Assembly: GCF_000731315.1 (NCBI RefSeq)
Contig: NZ_HG938353.1
Coordinates: 3,844,001 to 3,908,000 of the forward strand
Reading direction: 5' to 3'
DNA from: Neorhizobium galegae bv. orientalis str. HAMBI 540
GTDB lineage: Bacteria; Pseudomonadota; Alphaproteobacteria; Rhizobiales; Rhizobiaceae
DNA: 64,000 nt
Each line of letters begins with the position of its first letter. Position 1 is the first letter of the stretch. Positions 47,222 to 56,169 of the stretch are shown piece after piece. Made by a program: the position numbers and the translations under genes. The notes under the pieces were generated by a model that was not told the DNA's origin, did not search any database, and saw only the letters and a list, made by a program, of their open reading frames with translations.

Positions 47222-47653
47222 GGATACGGGCTTCTGCTGAAAACTCTAAGGGTTTGTCGGCCTCGCCTTACTCGGCCTGCATCGGAAGCGCCAGTCATCA
47301 TTTGGATTATGGTGACCGGCCGGATGCAAACCCGCGAGGATGGGAAATAGAGAGCAGTCCGGATATTGCAAACGACTGACTGAAATCTATTGCTCACTTC
47401 CTGCGGATTGACACATGTTCCGGCTCTATCGAGGCTCGCCTGAATGGAACCTGAACGGAAGCAGCCCGTTGATAATGCGATGAATTTCGAGCCGGCGCGG
47501 CAGGCCTGTCCGAGCACCTTGCCGTAGCGAGGACGGCTAAATTTAATCGGGGAGGGTTTACCTTCCGGAGGCCCGGCTGATATTCATCGTGGACGCAAGG
47601 GCGATCTCGTCGTGCCCGCGACCGGTCCAATCGAACCTTCGGTGTTTTGAACG
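47222..47653. other. ndvB-M20 divergent intergenic region
   Basis: A 432-bp spacer that contains an EcfG-type promoter (47446-47470) for the rightward gene and a TTGACA-like box at 47408. A tiny 15-codon ATG frame at 47480 is not supported by a ribosome site. Nothing else was recognised. Confidence 0.6.
47446..47470 (+). promoter_or_regulatory. EcfG-type general stress promoter
   Basis: GGAAC (47446-47450), 16 bp, CGTT (47467-47470), reading towards the M20 amidohydrolase gene 183 bp away. Confidence 0.6.
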
Positions 47654-48817
47654 ATGACGATCCAGTTTTCCAACTATATGGCCGAAGTGGTGGCCACTCG
47701 CCGTTACCTTCATCAACATCCGGAACTCGGCCTATCGGAGTTCAACACATCCGATTTCGTCGCCGGACAGCTCACCGATCTCGGATATGAAGTCACCCGC
47801 GGCCTCGGCAAGACGGGCGTTGTCGCCACCTTGAAGAACGGCACCAGCGGCCGGTCGATCGGCATCCGGGCCGATATGGACGCGCTGCCGATCGAGGAAG
47901 AAACCGGCGCGGAATATGCCAGCAGGAACAAGGGGCTGATGCATGCCTGCGGCCATGACGGCCACACCGCGATGTTGCTGGGCGCCGCCAAGATCCTTGC
48001 CGAGAGGAAGAATTTCGATGGCACGATCCACCTGATCTTCCAGCCGGCGGAGGAAAATTTTGGCGGCGCCAGACTGATGATCGAGGACGGCCTCTTCGAG
48101 CGTTTCCCGTGCGACGCCGTGTTCGGGCTGCACAACGACCCCAGCCTGCCCTTCGGCCAGATCGGCGTCAAGGAAGGCCCGATGATGGCGGCGGTCGACG
48201 AATGCCGCATCACGGTCAATGGCCGCGGCGGCCATGGCGCAGAGCCGCAGGATACGTCGGATCCGATCGTCTGCGGCGCGAGCATCATCATGGCGCTGCA
48301 GACGATCGCCTCGCGCAACATCCACCCGCTCGACCAGATGGTGATCACCGTCGGCGCCTTCCATGCCGGCATGGCGAGCAACGTCATTCCGGAGCGGGCG
48401 GAAATGCTGCTCACCATCCGCTCCTTCGATCCGGACGTCCGCAACGAGTTGGAAAGGCGGATCCGGATGGTCGCCGAAGGCCAAGCCGCCAGCTACGGCA
48501 TGAGCGTCACGCTCGATTACAAGCGAGGTTACGAGGCGACCATCAATCACAAGGCGGAAACGGATTTCGTCCGCGATCTCGCCCGCCGCGTCGTCGGCGA
48601 GGACAAGGTCATCGACCTGCCCCGCCCGTCCATGGGTGCCGAGGACTTCGCCTATATGCTGGCGGAGCGGCCGGGCACCTATTTCCTGCTTGGCACCAGG
48701 CGCACCGACAGCGACCCGCCGCTGCACCATCCCCGTTTCGATTTCAACGACGACGCGCTGCCGATCGGAACGAGCTTCTGGATTGAACTTGCCGAAGCCT
48801 ATCTTCCGACGAGATAA
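47654..48817 (+). CDS. M20 family amidohydrolase (hippurate hydrolase-like)
   Basis: A 387-residue cytosolic metallohydrolase. Seen: RADMDALPIEE near residue 73, HACGHDGHTAMLLG near 97 (Cys/His metal ligands), PAEENFGGARLMIEDG near 135 (catalytic Glu), FGLHNDPSLPFG near 157, RGGHGAEPQ near 196 (dimerisation lid), and SMGAEDFAYML near 325. This is the HipO/IAA-amino acid hydrolase type, which cleaves N-acyl amino acids; plant auxin conjugates and N-acetyl amino acids are possible substrates. An EcfG-type promoter lies upstream. A terminator follows. Substrate not determined. Confidence 0.9.
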   Translation: MTIQFSNYMAEVVATRRYLHQHPELGLSEFNTSDFVAGQLTDLGYEVTRGLGKTGVVATLKNGTSGRSIGIRADMDALPIEEETGAEYASRNKGLMHACGHDGHTAMLLGAAKILAERKNFDGTIHLIFQPAEENFGGARLMIEDGLFERFPCDAVFGLHNDPSLPFGQIGVKEGPMMAAVDECRITVNGRGGHGAEPQDTSDPIVCGASIIMALQTIASRNIHPLDQMVITVGAFHAGMASNVIPERAEMLLTIRSFDPDVRNELERRIRMVAEGQAASYGMSVTLDYKRGYEATINHKAETDFVRDLARRVVGEDKVIDLPRPSMGAEDFAYMLAERPGTYFLLGTRRTDSDPPLHHPRFDFNDDALPIGTSFWIELAEAYLPTR

Positions 48818-48828
48818 GCCCGAAACGA

Positions 48829-48863
48829 AAACACCTCCCGAGCGGCAAGCGCGGGAGGTGTTT
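48829..48863 (+). terminator. rho-independent terminator of the M20 amidohydrolase gene
   Basis: AAACACCTCCCG (48829-48840) / CGGGAGGTGTTT (48852-48863), 11-nt loop, starting 11 bp after the stop codon. Confidence 0.85.
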
Positions 48864-48912
48864 CGGTCTTGGGAGAACCAAGCTCGATTTGAAAAGGCGA
48901 AACCTGAAAGGC

Positions 48913-49050
48913 TCAGGGGAAAAGGCCGAGCGTCACAGCGCCGACAAAGATGAAGGCTGCCGTCACCAGCGCCGCATTCGCCGCCCATTGCCATTTGCCC
49001 GCGATACCGCGGTTTGCGAAAGACCGTGTCTGATGCTCGATATGACGCAT
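48913..49050 (-). CDS. 45-residue single-pass membrane protein, unknown function
   Basis: A short gene below most length cut-offs. It encodes an N-terminal basic part (MRHIEHQTRSFANRGIAG), then one hydrophobic helix (about residues 21-43, WAANAALVTAAFIFVGAV) and a short LFP end. The ATG at 49050 has GGGAGAC 5 bp upstream, a good ribosome site. Codon use looks like the neighbours. A 9-bp inverted repeat with a 9-bp spacer lies 54 bp upstream (49104-49130). It could be a small envelope or stress protein; no family was recognised. The opposite strand carries only the M20 terminator region. Confidence 0.68.
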   Translation of the reverse strand: MRHIEHQTRSFANRGIAGKWQWAANAALVTAAFIFVGAVTLGLFP

Positions 49051-49103
49051 GGATGTCTCCCGGGTTCTGCTTTCGCCCTTTTCGGACGTTGACCTATGCT
49101 AGC

Positions 49104-49130
49104 TTATCTCTACCAAGCCGATAGAGATAA
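49104..49130. promoter_or_regulatory. inverted repeat upstream of the 45-residue protein gene
   Basis: TTATCTCTA (49104-49112) and TAGAGATAA (49122-49130) are perfect inverse complements with a 9-bp spacer, spaced like a dimeric regulator site. Confidence 0.5.
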
Positions 49131-49229
49131 TGTTCCAACCAGCCACCAGTTCCGTAGAAAATCCTTTTTTCTTAACGGCCCTTCTTCGCAATTAACGGTT
49201 TATTATTCCCAACCGCCTTGCGAGCGTCT

Positions 49230-50204
49230 TTAGGCGCCAAAACGATCCAGCGCCAGACGGAAGATATCCGGGTCGATATTGCCGCCGGAGCAGACGGCAA
49301 TCACGGTCTCACCCAGCGTCTCGCCATGGAAAAGAGCGGCCGCCAATGCCACCGCCCCGCCGGGTTCGACAACGATCTTCAGCCGGCTGAAGGCAAGTGC
49401 CACCGCATGCAACGCTTCGTCGTCGGTCACCACGAGACCTGCGCCGCAGAGCTTCGACATGATCGGGAAGGTGATGTTGCCGGGCTGCGGCGTGACGATC
49501 GCATCGCAGAGCGAACCGCCCTGGGTCGCGTTGCGCTCGATCTTTCCGGAAGCCAGCGAGCGCGTCACGTCGTCAAAGCCTTGCGGCTCGCAAGGATGCA
49601 CGAGAAACCCTGGGGCCTTGGCGTTCAAGGCCAGCGCAACGCCGGAAATGAAGCCGCCGCCGCCGGTCGGTACCAGCACGTCGGCCTTCTCGATTCCTTC
49701 CTCCCTGGCCTGTTCGGCGATTTCGAGCCCGGTCGTACCCTGGCCGGCGATCACCAGCGGCTCGTCGAACGGCTTGATCAGCGTCAGGCCGCGCTCCTGC
49801 GACAGCCGCGCGCCGATCACATCGCGATCCTCGTTGAGGCGGTCATAGAGCACGACATCCGCGCCATAAGCGCGGGTATTCTCGATCTTGATGCGCGGCG
49901 CATCGGACGGCATGATGATCACGCTCGGGATACCATGCATCCTCGCCGCCAGCGCCACACCTTGGGCATGGTTGCCCGAGGAGAAAGCGATCACGCCCTT
50001 GGCCCGGACGTCGGGCGACAGTGCCGAGATTGCCGACCAGGCACCGCGAAACTTGAACGACCCCGTGTGCTGCAGGCATTCCGGCTTCACGAAGATGCGC
50101 CGCCCGGCGATGTCGTCGAGGAAGGGCGAAGACAGCAGCGGAGTGCGGCGCACGTGGCCATCGAGACGGACACGGGCAGCTTCGATCATGGCGATATCGG
50201 TCAT
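49230..50204 (-). CDS. threonine/serine dehydratase family protein
   Basis: A 324-residue fold-type II PLP enzyme. Seen: HTGSFKFRGA near residue 46 (PLP lysine), SSGNHAQGVALAA near 74, and the phosphate loop TGGGGFISG near 180. Length and motifs match catabolic threonine dehydratase or serine racemase-like enzymes. No C-terminal ACT regulatory domain is present, so it is not the isoleucine-feedback biosynthetic form. The reaction is probably threonine to 2-oxobutanoate or serine to pyruvate. It lies between unrelated genes. Confidence 0.88.
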   Translation of the reverse strand: MTDIAMIEAARVRLDGHVRRTPLLSSPFLDDIAGRRIFVKPECLQHTGSFKFRGAWSAISALSPDVRAKGVIAFSSGNHAQGVALAARMHGIPSVIIMPSDAPRIKIENTRAYGADVVLYDRLNEDRDVIGARLSQERGLTLIKPFDEPLVIAGQGTTGLEIAEQAREEGIEKADVLVPTGGGGFISGVALALNAKAPGFLVHPCEPQGFDDVTRSLASGKIERNATQGGSLCDAIVTPQPGNITFPIMSKLCGAGLVVTDDEALHAVALAFSRLKIVVEPGGAVALAAALFHGETLGETVIAVCSGGNIDPDIFRLALDRFGA

Positions 50205-50291
50205 GCGGGAAATTCCATTCGGAGGGCGAGGCGGTGAGGCCGCAAACCTATCGGCGGTTTCGGTTTCGGTAAAGGGCGGAAAACGATCGGC

Positions 50292-51122
50292 TCAGCCGGC
50301 TTCCGGGGCTTGAGACAACGGCGGGGAACCGAGCTTCACCACCGCCTTGATGGGCAGGTGATCGGAAGCAAGCCGCGCAAGCGGGCTGTCATGGGTTTCG
50401 ACGGCATCGATCAGCCCGGGCTGGTTCGCCATGATGCGGTCGAGCGCCAGGACAGGCAGGCGCGACGGAAAGCTCGGCACCGCAGCTGGGAGACCGAACA
50501 CGGTCGCGAGCGTGTTCAGGGAAGAGCGGTCACCAAGCCGCCATTCGTTGAGATCACCCATGAGTACGGTCGGCTGCTCGTCACGCGAGCGCAGGATATC
50601 GAGGATCATCCGGGCCTGCTGCTGCCGCGAGCGGTTGAGCAGGCCGAGATGGGCGGCGATGATCCGAAACGCGCTGCCGTCCTTGAGCTCCAGCTCGGTG
50701 ATCAGAGCGCCCCGCGGCTCGAGCCCCGGCAGTTTCACCTGGTGGACGTCGCGCACGAGACCTTCGCGGAAGAAGACCACATTGCCATGCCAGCCATGAG
50801 CCTTGGCGACACCCGAAACCGGCACCGGGAAAAGCCCCGTCTCCCGCTCCATCCAGGCAAGGTCGAGCAGGCCACGCCGCTCGCCGAACCGGGAATCCGC
50901 CTCCTGCAGCGCGATCACATCGGCGCCAATCTCACGGATCACGTGGCTGGTGCGGGCGGGATCGAACTTTCCGTCGATGCCGACGCATTTGTGCACGTTG
51001 TAGGAGGCAATCAGCATGCCGTGTCCGCGTTCACGCTCCTCATGCGTTCCGGCACCGCGGTTCCTTCGAGCCCGGATGGAAGCCAGAATGCTTTTCGGAA
51101 GATTGGGACGTTTTTCCCGCAT
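50292..51122 (-). CDS. endonuclease/exonuclease/phosphatase family protein
   Basis: A 276-residue metal-dependent EEP hydrolase. Seen: IASYNVHKCVG near residue 38, ALQEADSRFG near 70, GDLNEWRLG near 188 and ASDHLPIKAVV near 255, the active-site Asn, Glu, Asp/Asn and Asp-His of the fold. These enzymes cut DNA, sugar phosphates or phospholipids; the neighbour is a cardiolipin synthase, so a lipid role is possible but unproven. Start 51122 is kept; ATG 51017 just before the first motif is the alternative and lacks a good ribosome site. The cardiolipin synthase gene ends 63 bp before this gene starts, so the two may share a transcript. Confidence 0.86.
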   Translation of the reverse strand: MREKRPNLPKSILASIRARRNRGAGTHEERERGHGMLIASYNVHKCVGIDGKFDPARTSHVIREIGADVIALQEADSRFGERRGLLDLAWMERETGLFPVPVSGVAKAHGWHGNVVFFREGLVRDVHQVKLPGLEPRGALITELELKDGSAFRIIAAHLGLLNRSRQQQARMILDILRSRDEQPTVLMGDLNEWRLGDRSSLNTLATVFGLPAAVPSFPSRLPVLALDRIMANQPGLIDAVETHDSPLARLASDHLPIKAVVKLGSPPLSQAPEAG

Positions 51123-51185
51123 GGTTCTTTTGACTATTCGCCGATCAATGAAATCTATAAGGCAAGGTGCCTATCTATCCAGCAA

Positions 51186-52655
51186 CTAGAGATAGGGAGA
51201 GCCCAGCCAAAACACCCGCTCGATGAGACGCACGAGGAAGGGCCTTGCCATCAACCCATCCAGCGTCACTTCGGTTGCGGAAGAAATCGCCAGATCGATC
51301 CTTCGTTCCAACGCTTCCGCGAAGGGACAATCCAGGACTTCGAGATCGACCTCGAAATTGAGCCGGAGCGATCGCGGATCGAGGTTCGATGAACCGACAT
51401 AGGCCCAGCGCCCGTCGATCACCAGAAGCTTGGAATGGTTGAACGGCCCCGATGCCCGCCAGATCCGGCAATAATTCTTCAGCATCTGGTCGAACTGCGC
51501 GGTCATCGCCCGGTCGACCAGGACGAGATTGTTGGCGGTTGGCACGACGATATCGACCTCAACCCCGCGCCGGGCGGCGGTGACGAGCGCGGTGATCAGT
51601 TCGCGGTCCGGCAGGAAATAGGGCGATACGATGCGGATCGAGGAACGCGCCACGGAAAACGCGCCCATCAGCATCTTGTGGTTGGTCTCGACGCTGCGGT
51701 CAGGCCCGGAGGAAACGGCGCGGATAATGACCGGCGAACCGGGCTCCGTCTCCGGCGCCTGCAGCGCCCAAGCCGCGCCCTCCAACGCCTCGTCGGCGGC
51801 ATATCTCCAATCCGCGGAGGCAATCGCGAACAGGTCGGCGACGACGGGCCCGGTTACCCTGAAATGCGTGTCGAACGAGCATTTGTTGCCGCTGAATTCG
51901 CTCGAAAAACCCTCGCGAATGTTCATGCCGCCGGTAAACGCCACCCGCCCATCGATGACCAGGATCTTCCGGTGGGTGCGCAGGTTCGCATAAGGCAACC
52001 GCAGCCCCATGATGACATTGCCGTTGAAGACGTCGACCGTGATCCCGCCCTCTCTGAGCATACCGAGCACGCTCGGCACCGAATATCGGGCGCCGACCGC
52101 ATCGATCAGCACACGCACCTCGACGCCGCGCTTGACCGCGGCAATCAGCGCATCTGCAAACCGGGTGCCGATCCTGTCCCGGTCGAAGATATAGGTCTCG
52201 AGAATAAGGCTGCGTTTCGCCTTGGCGATCGCCTTCAGCATCGCCCCATAAGCTTCGTCACCGGTATCGAGCGCGACGATCGTATTGCCGGTCGTCAGCC
52301 GGTGGCGCGTCACCCGGTCGCCAAGCGTCTTCATCGCCCGGAAGCGATGTCCGAACTCCTCGATGATCAGGTCGTTGGTCGCGTCGTAGGAAACCACATG
52401 CGCCCGGATTTCCCCCTGCAGCAGCGCGCGGCGATCGCTGATCACCGAACGGCGGATGCGATTTATCCCGGCGACAAGATAAAGCAGCGCGCCGACGATC
52501 GGAGACAGAACGATGACGCCGACCCATCCGATCGCGGAGCGGACCTCTTCCTTGGTCATCGCCGCGTGGATCGCAGCTGCGGCCCCCATCAGGACCGACA
52601 AAACGAAGAGGATATGCGGCCAATAGGGTTCGATGAGATCCAGCATGGCGAGCAA
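51186..52655 (-). CDS. cls: cardiolipin synthase
   Basis: A 489-residue membrane phospholipase-D-type enzyme that joins two phosphatidylglycerols, or related donors, into cardiolipin. Seen: two N-terminal hydrophobic helices (about 8-28 and 40-60), then HRKILVIDG near 225 and HSKLLVIDG near 407, the two HKD catalytic motifs, each followed by GG or GS. It matches ClsA-type length. A 7-bp inverted repeat overlaps its stop region (51170-51196). It precedes the EEP protein gene on the same strand. Confidence 0.93.
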   Translation of the reverse strand: MLAMLDLIEPYWPHILFVLSVLMGAAAAIHAAMTKEEVRSAIGWVGVIVLSPIVGALLYLVAGINRIRRSVISDRRALLQGEIRAHVVSYDATNDLIIEEFGHRFRAMKTLGDRVTRHRLTTGNTIVALDTGDEAYGAMLKAIAKAKRSLILETYIFDRDRIGTRFADALIAAVKRGVEVRVLIDAVGARYSVPSVLGMLREGGITVDVFNGNVIMGLRLPYANLRTHRKILVIDGRVAFTGGMNIREGFSSEFSGNKCSFDTHFRVTGPVVADLFAIASADWRYAADEALEGAAWALQAPETEPGSPVIIRAVSSGPDRSVETNHKMLMGAFSVARSSIRIVSPYFLPDRELITALVTAARRGVEVDIVVPTANNLVLVDRAMTAQFDQMLKNYCRIWRASGPFNHSKLLVIDGRWAYVGSSNLDPRSLRLNFEVDLEVLDCPFAEALERRIDLAISSATEVTLDGLMARPFLVRLIERVFWLGSPYL

Positions 52656-52720
52656 TATAGGCGCGCATGGCCCAAGCGCAATCGGAGCCGCACCAACAGG
52701 TTAGCGGCTCCGGGAGGATA

Positions 52721-54076
52721 TCAGGCGGCGAGCTGCTTCGCGAAGGCTTCGAGCGAAGCTTCGAACGTATCGAAGATCGTGTCGATTTGGCTCTCGGTGA
52801 TGATCATCGGCGGGCAGAGCGCCAGCGAGTCGCCGATCGCCCGTGAGATCAGGCCCTTTTCGAGCATGATCGCCAGCAGTTTGGGGCCGAGCTGGCCAGC
52901 TGAGAAACCTTCGCGTGGCTTCAGCTCCAGGGCACCGATCAGGCCGACGCCACGGGCTTCGATCGCCAACGGATGGCTTTCCAACGCCTTCAGCCGGCTC
53001 TGGAACTTCGGCGCCAGCGCCCGGACATTGCCGACAAGGTCACGCTCTTCGATGATCGCCAGGTTTTCGAGCGCAACCGCTGCGGCGACCGGATGGCCGG
53101 CCGCGGTCACACCATGACCGAACGTGCCGATCTTCGCCGATTCATCGGCAAGCGGTCCGTAGACATTCTCGTTGATCAGCAGCGCCGAGATCGGCTGGTA
53201 GGACGACGAAATCTGCTTCGACAGCGTCATGATGTCCGGCTGCAGGGAATAGGTCGTGGTGCCGAACATCTCGCCGGTGCGCCCGAAGCCGCAGATCACC
53301 TCGTCGGCGATCAGCAGGATATCGTATTTCCTGAGCACCTTCTGGATCGCATCCCAGTAACCGGCCGGCGGAACGATGACGCCGCCAGCGCCCATGACCG
53401 GCTCGCCTATGAAGGCGGCGACCGTTTCCGGACCTTCCTTGAGGATCAGGTCTTCGAGGTCCTTGGCGCAACGTTCGACGAAGGCCAATTCCGTCTCGTT
53501 TTCCTGTTTGAAGGCGCGGTAATGCGGGCAGGTCGTGTGGAAGACGCCGGCCAGCGGAAGGTCGAACGAGCGGTGATTGTTCGGCAGGCCGGTGAGACTG
53601 GCGCTGGCGATCGTCACGCCGTGATAACCCTTGATGCGCGAGATGATTTTCTTCTTTTCCGGCTTGCCGAGCGCGTTCGAGCGATACCAGACCATCTTCA
53701 TGGCAGTGTCATTGGCTTCGGAACCGGAATTGGTGAAATAGGCCTTCGACATCGGCACCGGCGCCATCTGGATCAGCTTTTCGGCAAGATCGATCGACGG
53801 GCCGTGACTGCGCAGGGTAAAGGTATGGTAATAGGGGAGCTTCGCCATCTGCCTGGCAGCCGCTTCGACAAGGCGGCTTTCGCCGAAACCGACGCCGACA
53901 CTCCAGAGGCCGGCCATGCCCTCGATATATTTGTTGCCGTTGACGTCGTAGACATAGATGCCCTCGCCGCGGTCGATCACCAGCGATCCGTCACGCTCCA
54001 GCGCGCGGGCATTGGTGTAGGAGTGGAGCTGGTAAGCCTTGTCCCGGGCTTCGATGGAATTGGGCTGAATAGTCAC
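52721..54076 (-). CDS. class III (omega) aminotransferase
   Basis: A 451-residue fold-type I PLP enzyme. Seen: GMAGLWSVGVGF near residue 54, NSGSEANDTAMKMVWY near 116, KGYHGVT near 148, IADEVICGFGRTG near 254 (PLP Asp), and the PLP lysine in TLSKQISSSY near 285. It resembles omega-amino acid or putrescine/beta-alanine:pyruvate aminotransferases. Start 54076 has a GGAGGTCC ribosome site. A perfect 17-bp palindrome (54103-54119) and a larger hairpin (54123-54156) lie just upstream. It lies downstream of the AbgB-like gene, and both may help use amines or amino acids freed from peptides. Confidence 0.92.
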   Translation of the reverse strand: MTIQPNSIEARDKAYQLHSYTNARALERDGSLVIDRGEGIYVYDVNGNKYIEGMAGLWSVGVGFGESRLVEAAARQMAKLPYYHTFTLRSHGPSIDLAEKLIQMAPVPMSKAYFTNSGSEANDTAMKMVWYRSNALGKPEKKKIISRIKGYHGVTIASASLTGLPNNHRSFDLPLAGVFHTTCPHYRAFKQENETELAFVERCAKDLEDLILKEGPETVAAFIGEPVMGAGGVIVPPAGYWDAIQKVLRKYDILLIADEVICGFGRTGEMFGTTTYSLQPDIMTLSKQISSSYQPISALLINENVYGPLADESAKIGTFGHGVTAAGHPVAAAVALENLAIIEERDLVGNVRALAPKFQSRLKALESHPLAIEARGVGLIGALELKPREGFSAGQLGPKLLAIMLEKGLISRAIGDSLALCPPMIITESQIDTIFDTFEASLEAFAKQLAA

Positions 54077-54102
54077 GAAGGACCTCCTGTAAGACGCAAC
54101 GG

Positions 54103-54119
54103 CCTATGAATTTCATAGG
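54103..54119. promoter_or_regulatory. palindromic operator upstream of the aminotransferase
   Basis: CCTATGAA-T-TTCATAGG is a perfect dyad with 8-bp arms, 27 bp before the start codon. No regulator gene is adjacent. Confidence 0.5.
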
Positions 54120-54207
54120 GGGAAACGGCGATATTGGACAGCCCAAATCGCCGTTTTCGTATAGGCTGATCGTTCAAAATAGTTGACGCGTCGATCAGTT
54201 TATTTGG

Positions 54208-55641
54208 TCATTTCAGCGTCATTGCCGCGACCGGAGGTTCGGCGCCGGCCGGAATGGGGCTTTTGTAGTCCTGTCCCTTGCGCCGTTTCTTGAGATCAGC
54301 CCAGGCCGCCTCGCGAAGCTGATCGCTGGTCATGGCGGCCAGCCCGGTCGCGGCCATCGCCTTGGCGACCGAGACCATGCCCTTGTGGGCAAGCGGGCTC
54401 TTGCCCTGCGCCACCACCTGCCAGGTGTGAAGCTGAGTGCCGACCGCAAGCGTCGCGCCATAGGCCTGCACGGTCGGCACGACCCAGCTGACATCGCCGA
54501 CATCCGTCGATCCGCCCATCTGGCGGTTTTCGGCGTGCGGCGGCAGGATGAAATCGGCAAGCGGAATATCCCGCTGCTCCAGGCGCTCCTGATTCCAGCT
54601 TGCCGCAATGTCTTCCGGCGTCACCGTTGCACGGATCTGCTCGGCAAATTCGATATCGGCCGCGTCGAACGGCGGCGGACCCATGCTGTCCCAGACATCC
54701 TGCATGACGTCCATCAACGGGGTGTTGACGACAAGGTTGGAAACACCGGCGAGGATCGTGCTCTCGACCTTGGTCTCGGTCATCAGCGCCGCACCTTCGG
54801 CGACCTTCTTGACACGCTCGATCAGGGTGAAAAGCCCAGGCAGGTCCGCGGAACGGACGACGTAGCGCACCTTGGCATGCGCCTGCACGACGTTCGGGGA
54901 GATACCGCCGCTGTCCAGGACCGCATAGTGGATGCGGCTTTCGGACGGCATGTGCTCGCGCATATAATTGACACCGACGCTCATCAGTTCGACGGCATCG
55001 AGCGCGCTGCGGCCGAGTTCCGGCACCGCGGACGCATGGGCGGCGCGGCCCGTGAACGTGAAGTCGATCCGGCAGTTGGCAAGCGAGGTCTCCCGCTGCA
55101 CGCCGGCGAAATTGCTCGGATGCCAGCTGATCGCGATGTCGACATCCTCGAAGGCGCCGGCCCGCACCATGAACGCCTTCGCGGCACCGCCTTCTTCCGC
55201 CGGGCAGCCGTAATACCGCACCCGGCCGGGCGTGCCGGTCTTTTCGAGCCAATCCTTGAGCGCGGTCGCGGCAAGCAGCGATGCGGAGCCGAGAAGGTTG
55301 TGGCCGCAGCCATGGCCATTGGCACCGGGGGTCATCGGATCCTGCTGCGTGAGGCCAGCCTTCTGGCTGAGGCCCGCCAGCGCATCATATTCACCGAGAA
55401 AGGCGATCACCGGGCCGCCCTCGCCCGCCTCGCCGATCAGCGCGGTGGGAATGCCGGCGACATTCTCGGTGATCTTGAAGCCCTGCGCCTCCAGCATCTC
55501 GCGATGCGCGGCAGCCGAAAGCTTCTCCATGTAGCAGGTTTCCGGCGTCTCCCAAACGCGGTCCGCGAGTTCCGTGAAGACCTCTTTTTTGCGGTCGATG
55601 AAATCCCAAACGAGCGGGAGATTGGAATTGCCTGTCGTCAT
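54208..55641 (-). CDS. AbgB-like M20 family amidohydrolase
   Basis: A 477-residue M20D-type metallohydrolase. Seen: ALAGLSQKAGLTQQDP near 88, NGHGCGHNLLGSASLLA near 107 (metal-binding His/Cys), CPAEEGGAAKAF near 147 (catalytic Glu), and HASAVPELGRSALDAVELM near 202 (dimer lid). It matches p-aminobenzoyl-glutamate hydrolase subunit B and related peptidases. ATG 55641 has GAGG about 10 bp upstream; the frame opens at 55662. Divergent from the dpp peptide importer, 528 bp away, so it may hydrolyse imported dipeptides or acyl-amino acids. Confidence 0.9.
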   Translation of the reverse strand: MTTGNSNLPLVWDFIDRKKEVFTELADRVWETPETCYMEKLSAAAHREMLEAQGFKITENVAGIPTALIGEAGEGGPVIAFLGEYDALAGLSQKAGLTQQDPMTPGANGHGCGHNLLGSASLLAATALKDWLEKTGTPGRVRYYGCPAEEGGAAKAFMVRAGAFEDVDIAISWHPSNFAGVQRETSLANCRIDFTFTGRAAHASAVPELGRSALDAVELMSVGVNYMREHMPSESRIHYAVLDSGGISPNVVQAHAKVRYVVRSADLPGLFTLIERVKKVAEGAALMTETKVESTILAGVSNLVVNTPLMDVMQDVWDSMGPPPFDAADIEFAEQIRATVTPEDIAASWNQERLEQRDIPLADFILPPHAENRQMGGSTDVGDVSWVVPTVQAYGATLAVGTQLHTWQVVAQGKSPLAHKGMVSVAKAMAATGLAAMTSDQLREAAWADLKKRRKGQDYKSPIPAGAEPPVAAMTLK

Positions 55642-56169
55642 GAAACCGTTGCCTCGATACATCTATGCTGGTCGGAAGGCCCGAACCGTACCCAATTCCT
55701 GGCCGATGGCAATGCGGCATTGCAGCAAAAGTAGGCTGTGCTGAGGGATTGGGCGAAAGGAATGCGGATGTGAATGGCACGCGAATGTTAGCATCTCGAC
55801 AACCGGATCATAATCGGTATGCTCCCGCGCCATGGCCCGCAGGCAAATCTATGAAACGAGCCTAAAAGAATAAAAATACATGGGAATTTTGCCGATTTTG
55901 TGGAAAATTTTCTAAAAAATAAAGCGGGTGCGAAATTCGATACGGCCGGAGCCGTTGATCGGAATCAAGGAACAAGGGCATGCCCGGCCTGAAGGCCGGA
56001 GCAGACCCGCCAGGAGAAACGCATTTTGAGGCCGGCCGCAGCGAAATATCGCCGGCCAGGAGGTGAACACGGGAATACCAGTCGTTGGGCGCTATATACG
56101 CGCCATTCCAGCTGAAGACATCCACCGGGCACGGCACATAAGCCGGCCACAGGTCATCGGGAGATCCAT
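55642..56169. other. divergent region upstream of dppA
   Basis: A 528-bp spacer. An A/T-rich block lies at 55862-55922. Two hairpins follow: CCGGCC/GGCCGG at 55984-55999 and GGCCGGC/GCCGGCC at 56030-56057. An orphan AGGAGG lies at 56058-56063. A 36-codon frame from GTG 56063 ends with a TGA overlapping the dppA ATG, but its ribosome site abuts the start. Confidence 0.55.

Noticed and set aside
55862-56137. 91-codon minus-strand frame upstream of dppA
   Set aside because: It covers the A/T-rich promoter and hairpin region, with no ribosome site and no family likeness.
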